Source of the DNA: Curvibacter sp. AEP1-3
Lineage (GTDB): Bacteria > Pseudomonadota > Gammaproteobacteria > Burkholderiales > Burkholderiaceae_C
DNA: 64,000 nt
Assembly: GCF_002163715.1 (NCBI RefSeq)
Contig: NZ_CP015698.1
Coordinates: 3,450,201 to 3,514,200, forward strand
Direction of reading: 5' to 3'
Part shown: positions 1 to 8,535 of the stretch, piece by piece
Layout: each line of letters begins with the position of its first letter
How positions within the stretch are numbered: the stretch's first letter is position 1
Translations under genes and position numbers: made by a program
The notes under the pieces: generated by a model
Database searches by the model: none
Seen by the model: only the letters and a program-made list of their open reading frames with translations
What the model was told of the DNA's origin: nothing

Positions 1-898
1 GGCGCGGCAGGTCCTTACGGTTGCAGATGAGCGCCGTGGAGTTTTTGTGCTCCAGCCCGCCGTAGCCGTCGTACACAGCCGCCAGCATGAAGACGTAGTT
101 TTTGAATGGAATCGGGCTCTGGCGCGCATCCTTCGTGCGCGATGCGCTCTCTTTTTGATAGCTTTCAAGCTCGCTGCCATGCCAGAAACGCATCTCGGCC
201 TCGCAGATGGCGCGAGTGTCGGCCAGCAGTTGCTCGCCATCGAAGCTGGGCGGGGCACCCGCCACCACAAAGCGGTGCGGCACTCCGAATACCTCGAAGC
301 TGCCGCTCCAGAACGGGCCCATTTCCACCGGGCAGTCCACCAGCGTGTCGTAGTCGGCAGCGCGGTAGAGGCCGAAGCCGGCTTTGTCGATGCGCACCGC
401 CTCCAGTCCGGTAGCCAGCTGCCAGCCTTGGGCGCCTGCAACAGGCAGCATTTCCAAAGTGTGCGGCAGTGCTGCTGCTTCGGGCACCTGCAGGCACAGG
501 CTGGTGCCATTAAAAAAGCCGCGCTGCGCGTCCAGCCAAGCGGTGCGCACTGAGGAGTCGAAGGCGTAGACCTCGTAGCTCACTTCCAGCGGCAGCTCCG
601 GGCGGCAGTTGGCTTGCCAGGTCGCCTTGTCCAGTTGCTCGACCGCGATCCGCTTGCCATTCTGACGGCATTCCAGCTTTTGCAGGTGCTTGGCAAATTC
701 GCGCAGCAGGTAGCTGCCCGGTATCCAAGCCGGCAGCCGCAGCACCTGCTGACTGGCCGGCGACGCCACCGTCATGGTGACCCGGTAGAGGTGGGCATGC
801 AGATCTGCCACTTCCACCCGGTAATGCACTGCAGCCTGAGGGACAGGGGTCTTTGCCACAGATTTGGTGGTCTGGGGGGGCTTGGAAGAGGTTTTCAT
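1..898 (-). CDS. M61 family metallopeptidase (glycyl aminopeptidase-like), N-terminal part only
   Basis: The gene runs off the left edge of the window, so only about 299 N-terminal residues are present. The start is the ATG complementary to 896-898. The visible part reads as the N-terminal beta domain of M61 peptidases (YRVEVADLHAHLYRVTM, then LPAWIPGSYLLREF) and reaches the conserved IPFKNYVF and YGGLEHKNST segments that precede the zinc-binding HExxH helix, which lies outside the window. M61 members in proteobacteria often carry a C-terminal PDZ domain, which cannot be checked here. Just before IPFKNYVF there is a polar stretch (SELESYQKESASRTKD) that coincides with a degenerate copy of the dispersed repeat at 146-175. 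This may be an insertion relative to relatives. Confidence 0.85.
   Translation of the reverse strand, partial: MKTSSKPPQTTKSVAKTPVPQAAVHYRVEVADLHAHLYRVTMTVASPASQQVLRLPAWIPGSYLLREFAKHLQKLECRQNGKRIAVEQLDKATWQANCRPELPLEVSYEVYAFDSSVRTAWLDAQRGFFNGTSLCLQVPEAAALPHTLEMLPVAGAQGWQLATGLEAVRIDKAGFGLYRAADYDTLVDCPVEMGPFWSGSFEVFGVPHRFVVAGAPPSFDGEQLLADTRAICEAEMRFWHGSELESYQKESASRTKDARQSPIPFKNYVFMLAAVYDGYGGLEHKNSTALICNRKDLPR
146..175 (-). repeat. Degenerate dispersed repeat, copy A (inside M61 gene)
   Basis: On the minus strand this shows the terminal inverted repeat of the family, GCTAT-CAAAAAG-AGAGC, preceded by a GCGAGC-like remnant of the core. The upstream half is not recognisable. It lies inside the M61 coding sequence without breaking the frame. 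Confidence 0.4.
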
Positions 899-899
899 G

Positions 900-955
900 C
901 CAAAACACCGGTTTGCGCCCGCCGTATATGCGCGAGCAGCTATGAATTCAGGAGC
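900..955 (+). repeat. Dispersed repeat, copy B
   Basis: A near full-length copy of the roughly 57-bp element. It runs from a CCAAAACACC start through TGCGCCC and the core GCGCGAGCAGCTAT to the end GCTAT-GAATTCA-GGAGC. It begins two bases upstream of the M61 start codon, so it occupies that gene's leader. No gene is seen in 899-1011. Confidence 0.75.
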
Positions 956-978
956 GTTTGTTCAGGAGCGTTTGTTCA
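951..978. repeat. 14-bp direct tandem repeat
   Basis: GGAGCGTTTGTTCA occurs twice back to back (951-964 and 965-978), immediately after the core of repeat copy B. TTCA flanks it on the left and GG continues on the right. It is non-coding and may be a slippage product at the repeat border. Confidence 0.85.
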
Positions 979-1011
979 GGGGCGGCTGTGAAGGGCGGAT
1001 GCCTGCGCGCC

Positions 1012-1740
1012 TCATCCCTTGGCGTCTTTCAGGTGCTTCTCGATTTGCTGGGCGTCGATGGCACCAGGCACGCGGTTGCCGTCTTCAAACAGCAGGGTGG
1101 GGGTACCCTGAATGCGGTAGGCCTTGCCGAACTCCACGTTGCGGGCCAGTGGCGTGGTGTCGCACATGGCGGCAGCAGCAGGTGCGGGTTGGTCACGAAG
1201 CATCCAATCCTGCCAAGCGACCGCCTTGTCCTTGCTGCACCAGATGGCCTTCGACTTTTCGGTGGAGTCCGGTCCCAGGATGGGGTACAGGAACATGTAG
1301 ACCGTCACGTTGTCGATCTTCTGCAGGTCACGCTCAAAGCGCTTGCAGTAGCCGCAGTTGGGGTCTTCAAACACGGCTACCTTGCGCGAGCCGTTGCCAC
1401 GCACGATCGTGAAGGCGTCCTTGAACGGCAAGGTGTCGAACTTGATCGCAGTCAGCTTGTTGATGCGCTCTTCGGTCAAATTGCGCAGGCCCTTGGTCTC
1501 AAACATGTTGCCCTGGATGAGGTAGTTCCCTTTGGCATCGGTGTAATAGATCTCGGCGCCGTTGACGCGGACTTCATACAGGCCCGGAATCTTGGAGGGG
1601 CGCACTTCGTCAATCGCCTTGAGCTGGGGCACGCGTTTGGCAATGGCTTCGCGGATGGCGGCCTCTTGGGCAGTTGCGCCGGTGGTAAGGGCGGCCAAGG
1701 CCAAACCCAGGGTGGCGGCAAACGAGCGGGTGAAATGCAT
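1012..1740 (-). CDS. dsbC: Thiol:disulfide isomerase DsbC
   Basis: Periplasmic disulfide isomerase that rearranges wrongly paired cysteines and is kept reduced by DsbD. It has 242 residues with a clear Sec signal peptide (about 1-24, ending GATA-Q). The N-terminal dimerisation domain contains GLYEV and YLIQGNMF. The thioredoxin domain carries the active site C129-G-Y-C132 in the usual DsbC context (EDPNCGYCKRFE) and the cis-proline loop GTPTLLF near residue 217. A second cysteine pair (IWCSKDKA and AMCDTT) matches the structural disulfide of DsbC. The upstream UbiH-type gene ends 38 bases before this start on the same strand, so co-transcription is possible. Length and motifs fit the family fully. 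Confidence 0.95.
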   Translation of the reverse strand: MHFTRSFAATLGLALAALTTGATAQEAAIREAIAKRVPQLKAIDEVRPSKIPGLYEVRVNGAEIYYTDAKGNYLIQGNMFETKGLRNLTEERINKLTAIKFDTLPFKDAFTIVRGNGSRKVAVFEDPNCGYCKRFERDLQKIDNVTVYMFLYPILGPDSTEKSKAIWCSKDKAVAWQDWMLRDQPAPAAAAMCDTTPLARNVEFGKAYRIQGTPTLLFEDGNRVPGAIDAQQIEKHLKDAKG

Positions 1741-1778
1741 ATGGGGAAGGTTCCGTTCAGAAAAGTTGGACTAAGGCC

Positions 1779-2906
1779 TTAAAGGCCCATCGCGCGGCGG
1801 GCTACCCAGCGCTTCAAGGGCAGAAGGTGGTCAAAGCCCCGCATGCCCCAGCTGCGTGCACTTTGCACCAGTTCATGGGGATGTGAAAAAAGTTGTTGCA
1901 AGGAATCGCCACTGCCACCCACCATCGCGAATTCAGCTTTGCGGGCCCGTTCATACTGGCGCAGCAGGCGCATATCGTCCACCGCGCGCCAATAGCCGCG
2001 GCCATCCAGCACCTTCACCAGTTCAGCCACGTCGCCCAGCCCGAGGTTCAGTCCTTGGCCCGCCAGGGGGTGTACGTTGTGGGCGGCATCGCCGGCCAGT
2101 ACCCAGTCACGTGATGCGCCAGCCATCGGGGCCGTACCTGCCCAGCGCCGTGCCACAGCATGTTGCAGGGGCCAACTGGCACAGGGGCCGGTGAGGCGCA
2201 AGCTGCCCACGGCCATGCGGGTGGCGGTTTGCAATGCGTCGGTAAATTCCATGTCAGGGCTGTTTAGCAGGTGTTGTGCGCGCTCGGGACTGACTGACCA
2301 CACCAGTGCGTGGAAGTTCCCTTGTGCTCCACCCATCGGCAATAGTGCGGTAATTTCGCCTTCATTGAACCATTGACGCGCAGTCTGCCCGTGAGGGAGC
2401 TCGCTCTCTACCCGGGCCGCGACTGCCCATTGGTCGTACTTGAACACGTCGAATTCGACGCCGTATTCATCACGTGTGGTGCTAGAGCGGCCTTCACATA
2501 CGACGGTGAGGGTGGCGGGCTGGGGCGAGTCGACTACTGTTATGAGGGGTTGGAATTGCACGGCTTGCGCCAGTTGCTGCTCCAGCACCGGTACATCGAC
2601 GATCCAGTTCAGTGCCTCAGCGCCCTGGTCTGCTGCCGCAAAGTTCACTTGGGCTTGGGCATCCGCTTCGACCTGCATGTGCAGGACAGACGTGGCGCTG
2701 TCTCCTGCCGGCCAGCAACGCACCGCTTCCAACAGCGCGCGTGATTGCTGATTGAGTGCGTACGCTCGCACATCAGTGTCTGCCGCCATGTTTCCGGCAG
2801 CGGTCACTACCAGGGCAACCTTCAAGCGTTTGGCCGCCAGATGCAGCGCCAGCGCGCGCCCCACAATGCCAGCGCCACGGATACAAATGTCATAGGTTTG
2901 GGCCAT
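1779..2906 (-). CDS. UbiH/UbiF/VisC-family FAD-dependent hydroxylase
   Basis: Flavoprotein monooxygenase of the family that hydroxylates the ring of ubiquinone precursors. It has 375 residues from the chosen ATG (MAQTYDICIRGAGIVG). The reading frame is open further upstream, but that part has no family similarity and would overlap the divergent MOSC gene. The N-terminal FAD-binding GAGIVGRALAL motif and the diagnostic second FAD motif GDAAHNVHPLAGQGLNLGLG are both present. Which carbon of the ring it attacks cannot be told from sequence alone, so UbiH, UbiF and UbiI remain alternatives. Divergent to the MOSC gene and upstream of dsbC. Confidence 0.85.
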   Translation of the reverse strand: MAQTYDICIRGAGIVGRALALHLAAKRLKVALVVTAAGNMAADTDVRAYALNQQSRALLEAVRCWPAGDSATSVLHMQVEADAQAQVNFAAADQGAEALNWIVDVPVLEQQLAQAVQFQPLITVVDSPQPATLTVVCEGRSSTTRDEYGVEFDVFKYDQWAVAARVESELPHGQTARQWFNEGEITALLPMGGAQGNFHALVWSVSPERAQHLLNSPDMEFTDALQTATRMAVGSLRLTGPCASWPLQHAVARRWAGTAPMAGASRDWVLAGDAAHNVHPLAGQGLNLGLGDVAELVKVLDGRGYWRAVDDMRLLRQYERARKAEFAMVGGSGDSLQQLFSHPHELVQSARSWGMRGFDHLLPLKRWVARRAMGL

Positions 2907-2961
2907 GCGGGCATTGTAGGAGGCTGTGCACAATGCAGACTCTATGCACCAGGAAAGCCCC

Positions 2962-3843
2962 ATGCCCGACAGTTTCACCCCCGATGTGCACGGCCGCATC
3001 GCCGCTTTGATGATTTACCCGGTTAAATCACTCGCTGGAATCACTGTGATGGAAGCCCGTTTACTGGAGACCGGTCTGGAATGGGACCGGCACTGGATGG
3101 TGGTGGACGCAGAGGGCCTGTTCCTGACGCAGCGCGAATGCCCCCGGATGGCCTTAGTGCAACCCCGGATCACGTCCGGCGCCTTGGAGCTGCACGGACC
3201 GGAAGTGGAGCCCCTTGTGGTGCCGCTTCAAGCGCAAGGCCCTTTGCGCCGCGTGCAGGTGTGGGATGACTCGTTGGATGCCATGGACATGGGGGAAGAC
3301 GCAGCTTTGTGGTTGCAGCAAGTATTGGGCGAGCCCGGTGTACGGCTGGTGCGCTTTGCTCCGCAGGTGCAACGTCCGTGCAGCACGCGCTGGACAGGTG
3401 GTGCCCCCAGCCACACCCAGTTTGCCGACGGCTACCCGGTGTTGGTGACTACCGATGCTTCCATGGATCCCCTCAACGCTCGACTGGCCGCTGCCGGATT
3501 AGCCCCTGTCGGTATAAACCGCTTCCGCCCCAATCTGGTCCTGGGTGGGCTGGATGCCCATGATGAAGATCACCTCACGGTGCTGGAAGTGGAGATGGAC
3601 GCAGAGCGTCAAGTCCGTCCCCGTCTGGCCTTGGTCAAGCCCTGTGCCCGCTGCCCGATTCCAAACATTGATCCCGTCACGGCCCAAAGCCATCCGGGCG
3701 TTGGTGACGCCTTGATGGCCTACCGGCAGGATGCCCGCGTGAACGGCGCGATCACTTTCGGCATGAATGCCATCGTGCAGGCCGGTGCGGGTGCTGTGCT
3801 GCGAGTGGGCCAGTCGGTGGCGGCGAGTTATGGTTTTGAGTGA
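2962..3843 (+). CDS. MOSC domain protein (YcbX/mARC-like, without ferredoxin domain)
   Basis: A molybdenum-cofactor-binding MOSC protein of 293 residues. The N-terminal MOSC_N beta barrel begins with IYPVKSLAGI. The C-terminal MOSC domain contains INRFRPNLVL and KPCARCPIPNIDP, where the first cysteine is the expected molybdenum ligand. E. coli YcbX, which reduces N-hydroxylated bases, has an extra C-terminal 2Fe-2S domain that is absent here, so electrons must come from a partner. The ATG at 2962 is preferred over in-frame ATGs at 2926 and 2944 because AGGAAAG lies four bases upstream. The 3' end overlaps the convergent receptor gene by 16 bases. Confidence 0.85.
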   Translation: MPDSFTPDVHGRIAALMIYPVKSLAGITVMEARLLETGLEWDRHWMVVDAEGLFLTQRECPRMALVQPRITSGALELHGPEVEPLVVPLQAQGPLRRVQVWDDSLDAMDMGEDAALWLQQVLGEPGVRLVRFAPQVQRPCSTRWTGGAPSHTQFADGYPVLVTTDASMDPLNARLAAAGLAPVGINRFRPNLVLGGLDAHDEDHLTVLEVEMDAERQVRPRLALVKPCARCPIPNIDPVTAQSHPGVGDALMAYRQDARVNGAITFGMNAIVQAGAGAVLRVGQSVAASYGFE

Positions 3844-5639
3844 GGCGTGAGCGGTGCTCGGTCAGAGTTGCCGTCCTCCTTGGAGGGCAGGGCTGCCGGC
3901 ATCGTTGGTGCGGGCTCCAGGAAACGAATGGGGCGACGGGTGCGGGGCGACATGCCGTGCAAAACGTCCTGCAGCTCTTGCAGGACTGTGCGCTTGTCGG
4001 CGACCACCTCGGTCAACAAGGCACAGCTGATGTGAAATTGCAGCGTGACTTCCGGGCGCAGTCCGGGCAGTGGGATCAGGCCGGAGGCCACCAGGCGGAC
4101 CATGCGCTCCGTGAGTTCCTGGCGTGATGCCACTCCATCGAGCACCAAGCCGAAGCGGGCAGTATCCACACGGCCGGCGGGATCCACGTCACGCAATACG
4201 CGGTGAAGTTTGACGGCTGCACGCAGCAGGCATTGCTCGGCAATCGCGTCGCCATAGGACTCACGCAAGTAGCTGTAGTTCACCACCTCCACCATCACGA
4301 TGGCGGAGGGCTCCCGGTTCTGGCGCGAACGCTTGATCGCCAGCTCTACCTGGGTATCGAACAGCGGGCGGGTCAACAGGCCGGTCAGGGCGTCCTGGGT
4401 CGGAAGTGCGTCTGCACGCTCCTGGACTTCGCGTCGCTCGCGGGCGCGCAAATGCAAGGCTTGTTGCAGGAGCGGAACAGACAACGCCACTGCTGCCACC
4501 ATCAGGTAGCGGGACTGCCACCATGCCGGTAGCAGCTGCAACATTTGCAGCCCGATGTAAACGGTCACCACGGCGTTGGGTGTGTAGGCGATCGTCAGCC
4601 AGCGGCCTACTGCATGGCCGCGGCGCCAGGTCTGGATCGTGGCTACCAACAGCAGAAGGGGGCAAGTGGCGAGGTATACCGCATTGAACACGTCGGCCAC
4701 ACTGCGGTCGATGGCCACGCCCAAAAGTGCGATGGGAATGCCGAATCCTGCAACCCCGTAGACAGCTTGCGAGAGACGCGGGAAGCCCGCGTCCAACGAA
4801 GTGATGTGCCGCACGAAGATGAGTGTCGCACCCAAGCCCAGAATGGGCATGCTGAAATGGGTGTAGTTGGACCATGCTGGAGATTGAGGCCACAACCACA
4901 AACCCGAAAGTCCTGTCATGCAGCTCACCACGACCGCCATACCAGCGGCATAGAGGGTGTACCAACCATCGTCTGCGCTGCGGCTTTGCAAGTAATGGAT
5001 GGCGCATACGCCCACCAGCATGATGAGCGCTCCAAACAGACCACCCAGCAGCAAATGTTCCAGTTCCCTCTGGCTATTGCGTTTGCTCTCTGTCGCGATC
5101 ATCAGCGGCATCAGCGTGGGCTTGAAATTGCGGAGCTCCAGATAGACGTCGTAAGCCCCTTCCACCGGCACGTCGAGCTTGAAGTCCGCGTAGAGCGCGG
5201 GCCGGCTCCAGCTGTCGACTGGCAAGGTGTCTCCGGCCACTTGACGGGTCCAGGCGCCTTGTCCATCAGGTTGGTACAGCGCAGCGTAATCAAGGTAAGG
5301 CAGGGGAATGGCCAATGTCCACTTGGCGGTGGAGTGCGCGTCTCGCGCAAGACTCAAGCGCACCCAGACAGAATTGCCTTCCCGCAGAGGAAGGCTGCGT
5401 GCGGTGCTGGCCGGGCTGAAGCGGTTTCGGTCCCGTTTGAGGATCTCGTCAATATTGCTTTTGCCATCCGGGTCCACCAGGAAAGCCAGAGAGTCCTGTA
5501 GCCGGAAACTCCCGACGTTGTCGTCCAGTGTGTACGTGGTTTGCGCGCCCACGTGCTGGCTGAACAGTGCCACCCAGCATAGAACGACCATGGCCAGAGC
5601 GCGACTGGCGAGTGTGTGTGAGCAGGTGAGGAGTGTCAT
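3828..5639 (-). CDS. 7TMR-DISM receptor with degenerate GGDEF domain (second of pair)
   Basis: Membrane sensor of 603 residues. It has a signal peptide (about 1-32), a periplasmic 7TMR-DISM extracellular type 2 domain (about 35-180, with VWVRLSL and YLDYAALY), seven predicted transmembrane helices (about 190-390), then a GGDEF-like cytoplasmic domain beginning ALPTQDALTGLLTR. The signature loop that should read GGDEF is DTARF (context AGRVDTARFGLVL), so diguanylate cyclase activity is unlikely. The C-terminal tail is proline- and serine-rich. The ATG overlaps the stop of the upstream paralogue in an ATGA arrangement, implying translational coupling. The frame is open upstream as far as 6002, but that part lies inside the paralogue. 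It most likely acts as a regulatory partner or binding protein. Confidence 0.85.
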   Translation of the reverse strand: MTLLTCSHTLASRALAMVVLCWVALFSQHVGAQTTYTLDDNVGSFRLQDSLAFLVDPDGKSNIDEILKRDRNRFSPASTARSLPLREGNSVWVRLSLARDAHSTAKWTLAIPLPYLDYAALYQPDGQGAWTRQVAGDTLPVDSWSRPALYADFKLDVPVEGAYDVYLELRNFKPTLMPLMIATESKRNSQRELEHLLLGGLFGALIMLVGVCAIHYLQSRSADDGWYTLYAAGMAVVVSCMTGLSGLWLWPQSPAWSNYTHFSMPILGLGATLIFVRHITSLDAGFPRLSQAVYGVAGFGIPIALLGVAIDRSVADVFNAVYLATCPLLLLVATIQTWRRGHAVGRWLTIAYTPNAVVTVYIGLQMLQLLPAWWQSRYLMVAAVALSVPLLQQALHLRARERREVQERADALPTQDALTGLLTRPLFDTQVELAIKRSRQNREPSAIVMVEVVNYSYLRESYGDAIAEQCLLRAAVKLHRVLRDVDPAGRVDTARFGLVLDGVASRQELTERMVRLVASGLIPLPGLRPEVTLQFHISCALLTEVVADKRTVLQELQDVLHGMSPRTRRPIRFLEPAPTMPAALPSKEDGNSDRAPLTPHSKP

Positions 5640-7390
5640 GCGGACAACGAGGAGTGCAAGCTCGCGACCTGGGTGGGCACGGGTTCGAGAAACCGGATCG
5701 GACGTCGGGTGCGGGGTGAGATACCTGCCAAAACTTCGGCCAATTCGTCGAGTGCCTTGGCGGGGGCTATCGGATTTTCCTGGAGCAGTACACAGGCGGC
5801 TTGGAATTGCAGCGTTACTTCCGGCTGCAAGCCCTGCAAGGGGATCAGACCGGACGCCACCAGCTTCACCAAACGCTCTGTGACAGCCTGCCGGGAGGCC
5901 ACGCCTTCCATCAGCATGGCAAAGCGGGCACTGCCTACGCGGGCCGCCGGATCCACATCGCGCAGTACCCGGTGCAGCTTGATCACGGCGCGCAAGAGGC
6001 ACTGTTCTGCAATCGGGTCCCCCATACTGCTGCGGATATGTTCATGGTTGACCACGGTTACCAGCACCAAAGCTACTGGCTCGCGCCCGCTAATCGCACG
6101 CTGGTAGGCATCTTCCAGGTGAGATTGAAATGCGCCGGGGGTCAGCAAGCCTGTCAAAGCATCCTGCGTCGGGAGGTGCTCTGCCCGGGCTGCAATTTCC
6201 TTGCGGTCATGGGTCGCACGCCCCAATGCATAGACCAGTGCCGGCACGGAAGCAGCCACGGTGAGCGTCAGCAGATATCGCAATGGCCAGAAGGCAGGCA
6301 GGTAGCCCCCGGCTTCCAGGGTCATCCACAACACCATGCCGAACTGCGGGGTGTACGTCCACAAGAGCCACGCTCCCAGGGGAGAGCCGGTGCGCCAGTT
6401 AAGCCATGTGGCTACAAGGCCCATGGCGGTGCCCACCAGGAGCGTCGCACCGGCAATCAGGTCTGCCGTGGATCGATCAACCACCACATAGCTGAATACC
6501 GATGCCAACGAGGCCCATGCCATGATTTGCAACGCACGATCAAACTGCGGGTGGTGGGTGTTCAGGGCGTAAAGGTGTCGACCGTAAAGCAGCGCCCCTC
6601 CGAGGGCAATGACCGGTAGCACGCTATTGGCGTAATCAGCCCAAGCCGGCGCGTCGGTCCAGATCAAGGCGTTCAGTACGCCATTGAATTGGCTCAGGGC
6701 GGTGACGATCAGCACGCTGTACAGCGCGGCGCCCAGGTCAGAAATGTTGCGGAACTCTGCATACCGCATCAATGAAAGCACAGTCAGGGTGAGCACCAGG
6801 CCGAACACCAGACCGAGCACAATGCTCTCCATCAGGCGTTGCGCTTCGCGCACGCTAGCGGGACTGATACGCAGTGGCAGGGGGAGCGGTTTGAAGTTGC
6901 GCACTTGCAGCAGCAGGTCCTGTGGCTGACCGGCCGGAAGGTTTAGCTCGAATTCCGGATACAAGCCGCGGATGGCCCAATGGGTTTGGGAATGCGTATC
7001 CCCGGCGGTTTGCGGATACCAGGCCCCGTTACGCAGTTCGTACAGAGTGACGTAGTCCAAATAAGGCTGCGGAATGTTGAGGACCCAGCGAGACGTATTC
7101 CCTGCTGCCCGCACCACGCGCATCTTGAGCCACAAGGTGTTGCTCTCGTTCAGGCTAGCGACCTGCGTTGCGGGAATGGTTTGAAAAGGGGCCGTCAGTG
7201 CATTCTTGACGTCTGCCGTACGGCCGTTCTCCAGCCATTGCAATGTGCGGCCTTGGACTGTCAGGCTACTGGTGCCGTCACCGAGTACCAGTGTGTCTGG
7301 GGGGGCGGTTTCCGCGGCACTGGCGCTCCAGCCACCCACCCCTATCCAGAGTGCCAGCGCCACCAACAGGCGAGGAAACAGGTATGGCAT
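5636..7390 (-). CDS. 7TMR-DISM receptor with degenerate GGDEF domain (first of pair)
   Basis: Paralogue of the next gene in the operon, 584 residues, with the same architecture: signal peptide (about 1-25), DISMED2-type periplasmic domain (LWLKMRVV, YLDYVTLYELR), a 7TM block from about residue 180 to 385, and a GGDEF-like domain starting LPTQDALTGLLTPGAF. The catalytic signature is GSARF (context AARVGSARFAMLM), so it too should be catalytically silent. Both proteins share the segments IAEQCLLRA, KLHRVLRDVDP, VASGLIPL and SPRTRRPIRFLEP, showing a recent duplication. Divergent to ychF, with 31 bases between the two start codons. The ligand of DISM domains is unknown; a carbohydrate has been proposed for the family. 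Confidence 0.87.
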   Translation of the reverse strand: MPYLFPRLLVALALWIGVGGWSASAAETAPPDTLVLGDGTSSLTVQGRTLQWLENGRTADVKNALTAPFQTIPATQVASLNESNTLWLKMRVVRAAGNTSRWVLNIPQPYLDYVTLYELRNGAWYPQTAGDTHSQTHWAIRGLYPEFELNLPAGQPQDLLLQVRNFKPLPLPLRISPASVREAQRLMESIVLGLVFGLVLTLTVLSLMRYAEFRNISDLGAALYSVLIVTALSQFNGVLNALIWTDAPAWADYANSVLPVIALGGALLYGRHLYALNTHHPQFDRALQIMAWASLASVFSYVVVDRSTADLIAGATLLVGTAMGLVATWLNWRTGSPLGAWLLWTYTPQFGMVLWMTLEAGGYLPAFWPLRYLLTLTVAASVPALVYALGRATHDRKEIAARAEHLPTQDALTGLLTPGAFQSHLEDAYQRAISGREPVALVLVTVVNHEHIRSSMGDPIAEQCLLRAVIKLHRVLRDVDPAARVGSARFAMLMEGVASRQAVTERLVKLVASGLIPLQGLQPEVTLQFQAACVLLQENPIAPAKALDELAEVLAGISPRTRRPIRFLEPVPTQVASLHSSLSA

Positions 7391-7421
7391 ACACTTGGCA
7401 CCCAGTTTTTAGAGGTTTGTT

Positions 7422-8513
7422 ATGAGTTTGAAGTGTGGCATTGTAGGCCTGCCCAACGTGGGCAAAAGTACCCTTTTTAACGCCTTGACCAAGGCGGGCA
7501 TTGCTGCAGAAAACTACCCGTTTTGCACGATCGAGCCCAACGTGGGCGTAGTGGAAGTGCCTGATCCGCGCCTGCAACAATTGGCGGACATCATCACCCC
7601 CGAGCGCATTGTTCCTGCCATCGTGGAGTTTGTCGACATTGCCGGTTTGGTGGCGGGTGCCAGCACCGGCGAAGGCTTGGGCAACAAGTTCCTGGCGCAC
7701 ATCCGTGAAACCGACGCCACCATCAATGTGGTCCGTTGCTTTGAGGACGACAACGTGATTCACGTTGCGGGCAAGGTGGACCCGATCGCCGACATCGAAG
7801 TTATCCAGACTGAGCTGTGCCTGGCGGATTTGGGTGCTGTCGAAAAAGCCTTGCACCGTGTGACCAAGCTGGCGCGCTCCGGCGACAAAGAGTCCGTCAA
7901 GCTGGTGTCCATCCTGGAGCGTTGCCAGACTGCCTTGAACGAAGCCAAGCCAGTGCGCACGATTGATTTCAGCAAAGAAGAGCTGCCTTTGTTGAAGCAG
8001 TTCTTCCTGATCACTGCCAAGCCCGCCATGTTTGTGGCGAACGTGTCGGAAGACGGCTTTGAAAATAACCCGCTGCTGGACCGACTGACGGCTTTTGCCA
8101 AGGCACAAGGTGCGCCCGTGGTGGCCATTTGCGCCAAGATGGAAGCTGAACTCTCCGAGATGGATGATGCAGACCGCCTGGAGTTCTTGAAAGAACTAGG
8201 CCAGAGCGAACCGGGTTTGAACCGCTTGATCCGTTCCGCTTACAGCTTGTTGGGTCTGCAAACCTATTTCACCGCGGGCGTGAAAGAAGTGCGCGCTTGG
8301 ACCATCCATGTGGGCGACACCGGCCCCCAGGCTGCAGGCGTGATCCACACTGATTTCGAGAAGGGCTACATCCGTGCCCAGACTATCGCTTTTGACGACT
8401 TCATTGCGTTCAAAGGCGAGCAGGGAGCCAAGGATGCCGGCAAGATGCGCGCCGAAGGCAAGGAATACGTCGTCAAGGATGGCGACGTGATGAACTTCCT
8501 GTTCAGTTCCTGA
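7422..8513 (+). CDS. ychF: Redox-regulated ribosome-binding ATPase YchF (OLA1 family)
   Basis: P-loop NTPase of the Obg/OLA1 family that prefers ATP to GTP and binds ribosomes. It has 363 residues, full family length. Motifs seen: G1 GLPNVGKS at about residue 9, [10 protein letters not shown] with GEGLGNKFL (G3 region), a central coiled-coil insertion, and the C-terminal TGS-like domain ([27 protein letters not shown]). The closing [11 protein letters not shown] is typical. The DMT transporter gene follows 22 bases downstream on the same strand. Confidence 0.97.
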   Translation: MSLKCGIVGLPNVGKSTLFNALTKAGIAAENYPFCTIEPNVGVVEVPDPRLQQLADIITPERIVPAIVEFVDIAGLVAGASTGEGLGNKFLAHIRETDATINVVRCFEDDNVIHVAGKVDPIADIEVIQTELCLADLGAVEKALHRVTKLARSGDKESVKLVSILERCQTALNEAKPVRTIDFSKEELPLLKQFFLITAKPAMFVANVSEDGFENNPLLDRLTAFAKAQGAPVVAICAKMEAELSEMDDADRLEFLKELGQSEPGLNRLIRSAYSLLGLQTYFTAGVKEVRAWTIHVGDTGPQAAGVIHTDFEKGYIRAQTIAFDDFIAFKGEQGAKDAGKMRAEGKEYVVKDGDVMNFLFSS

Positions 8514-8535
8514 TGCATCTTTTCACGGACATCAT

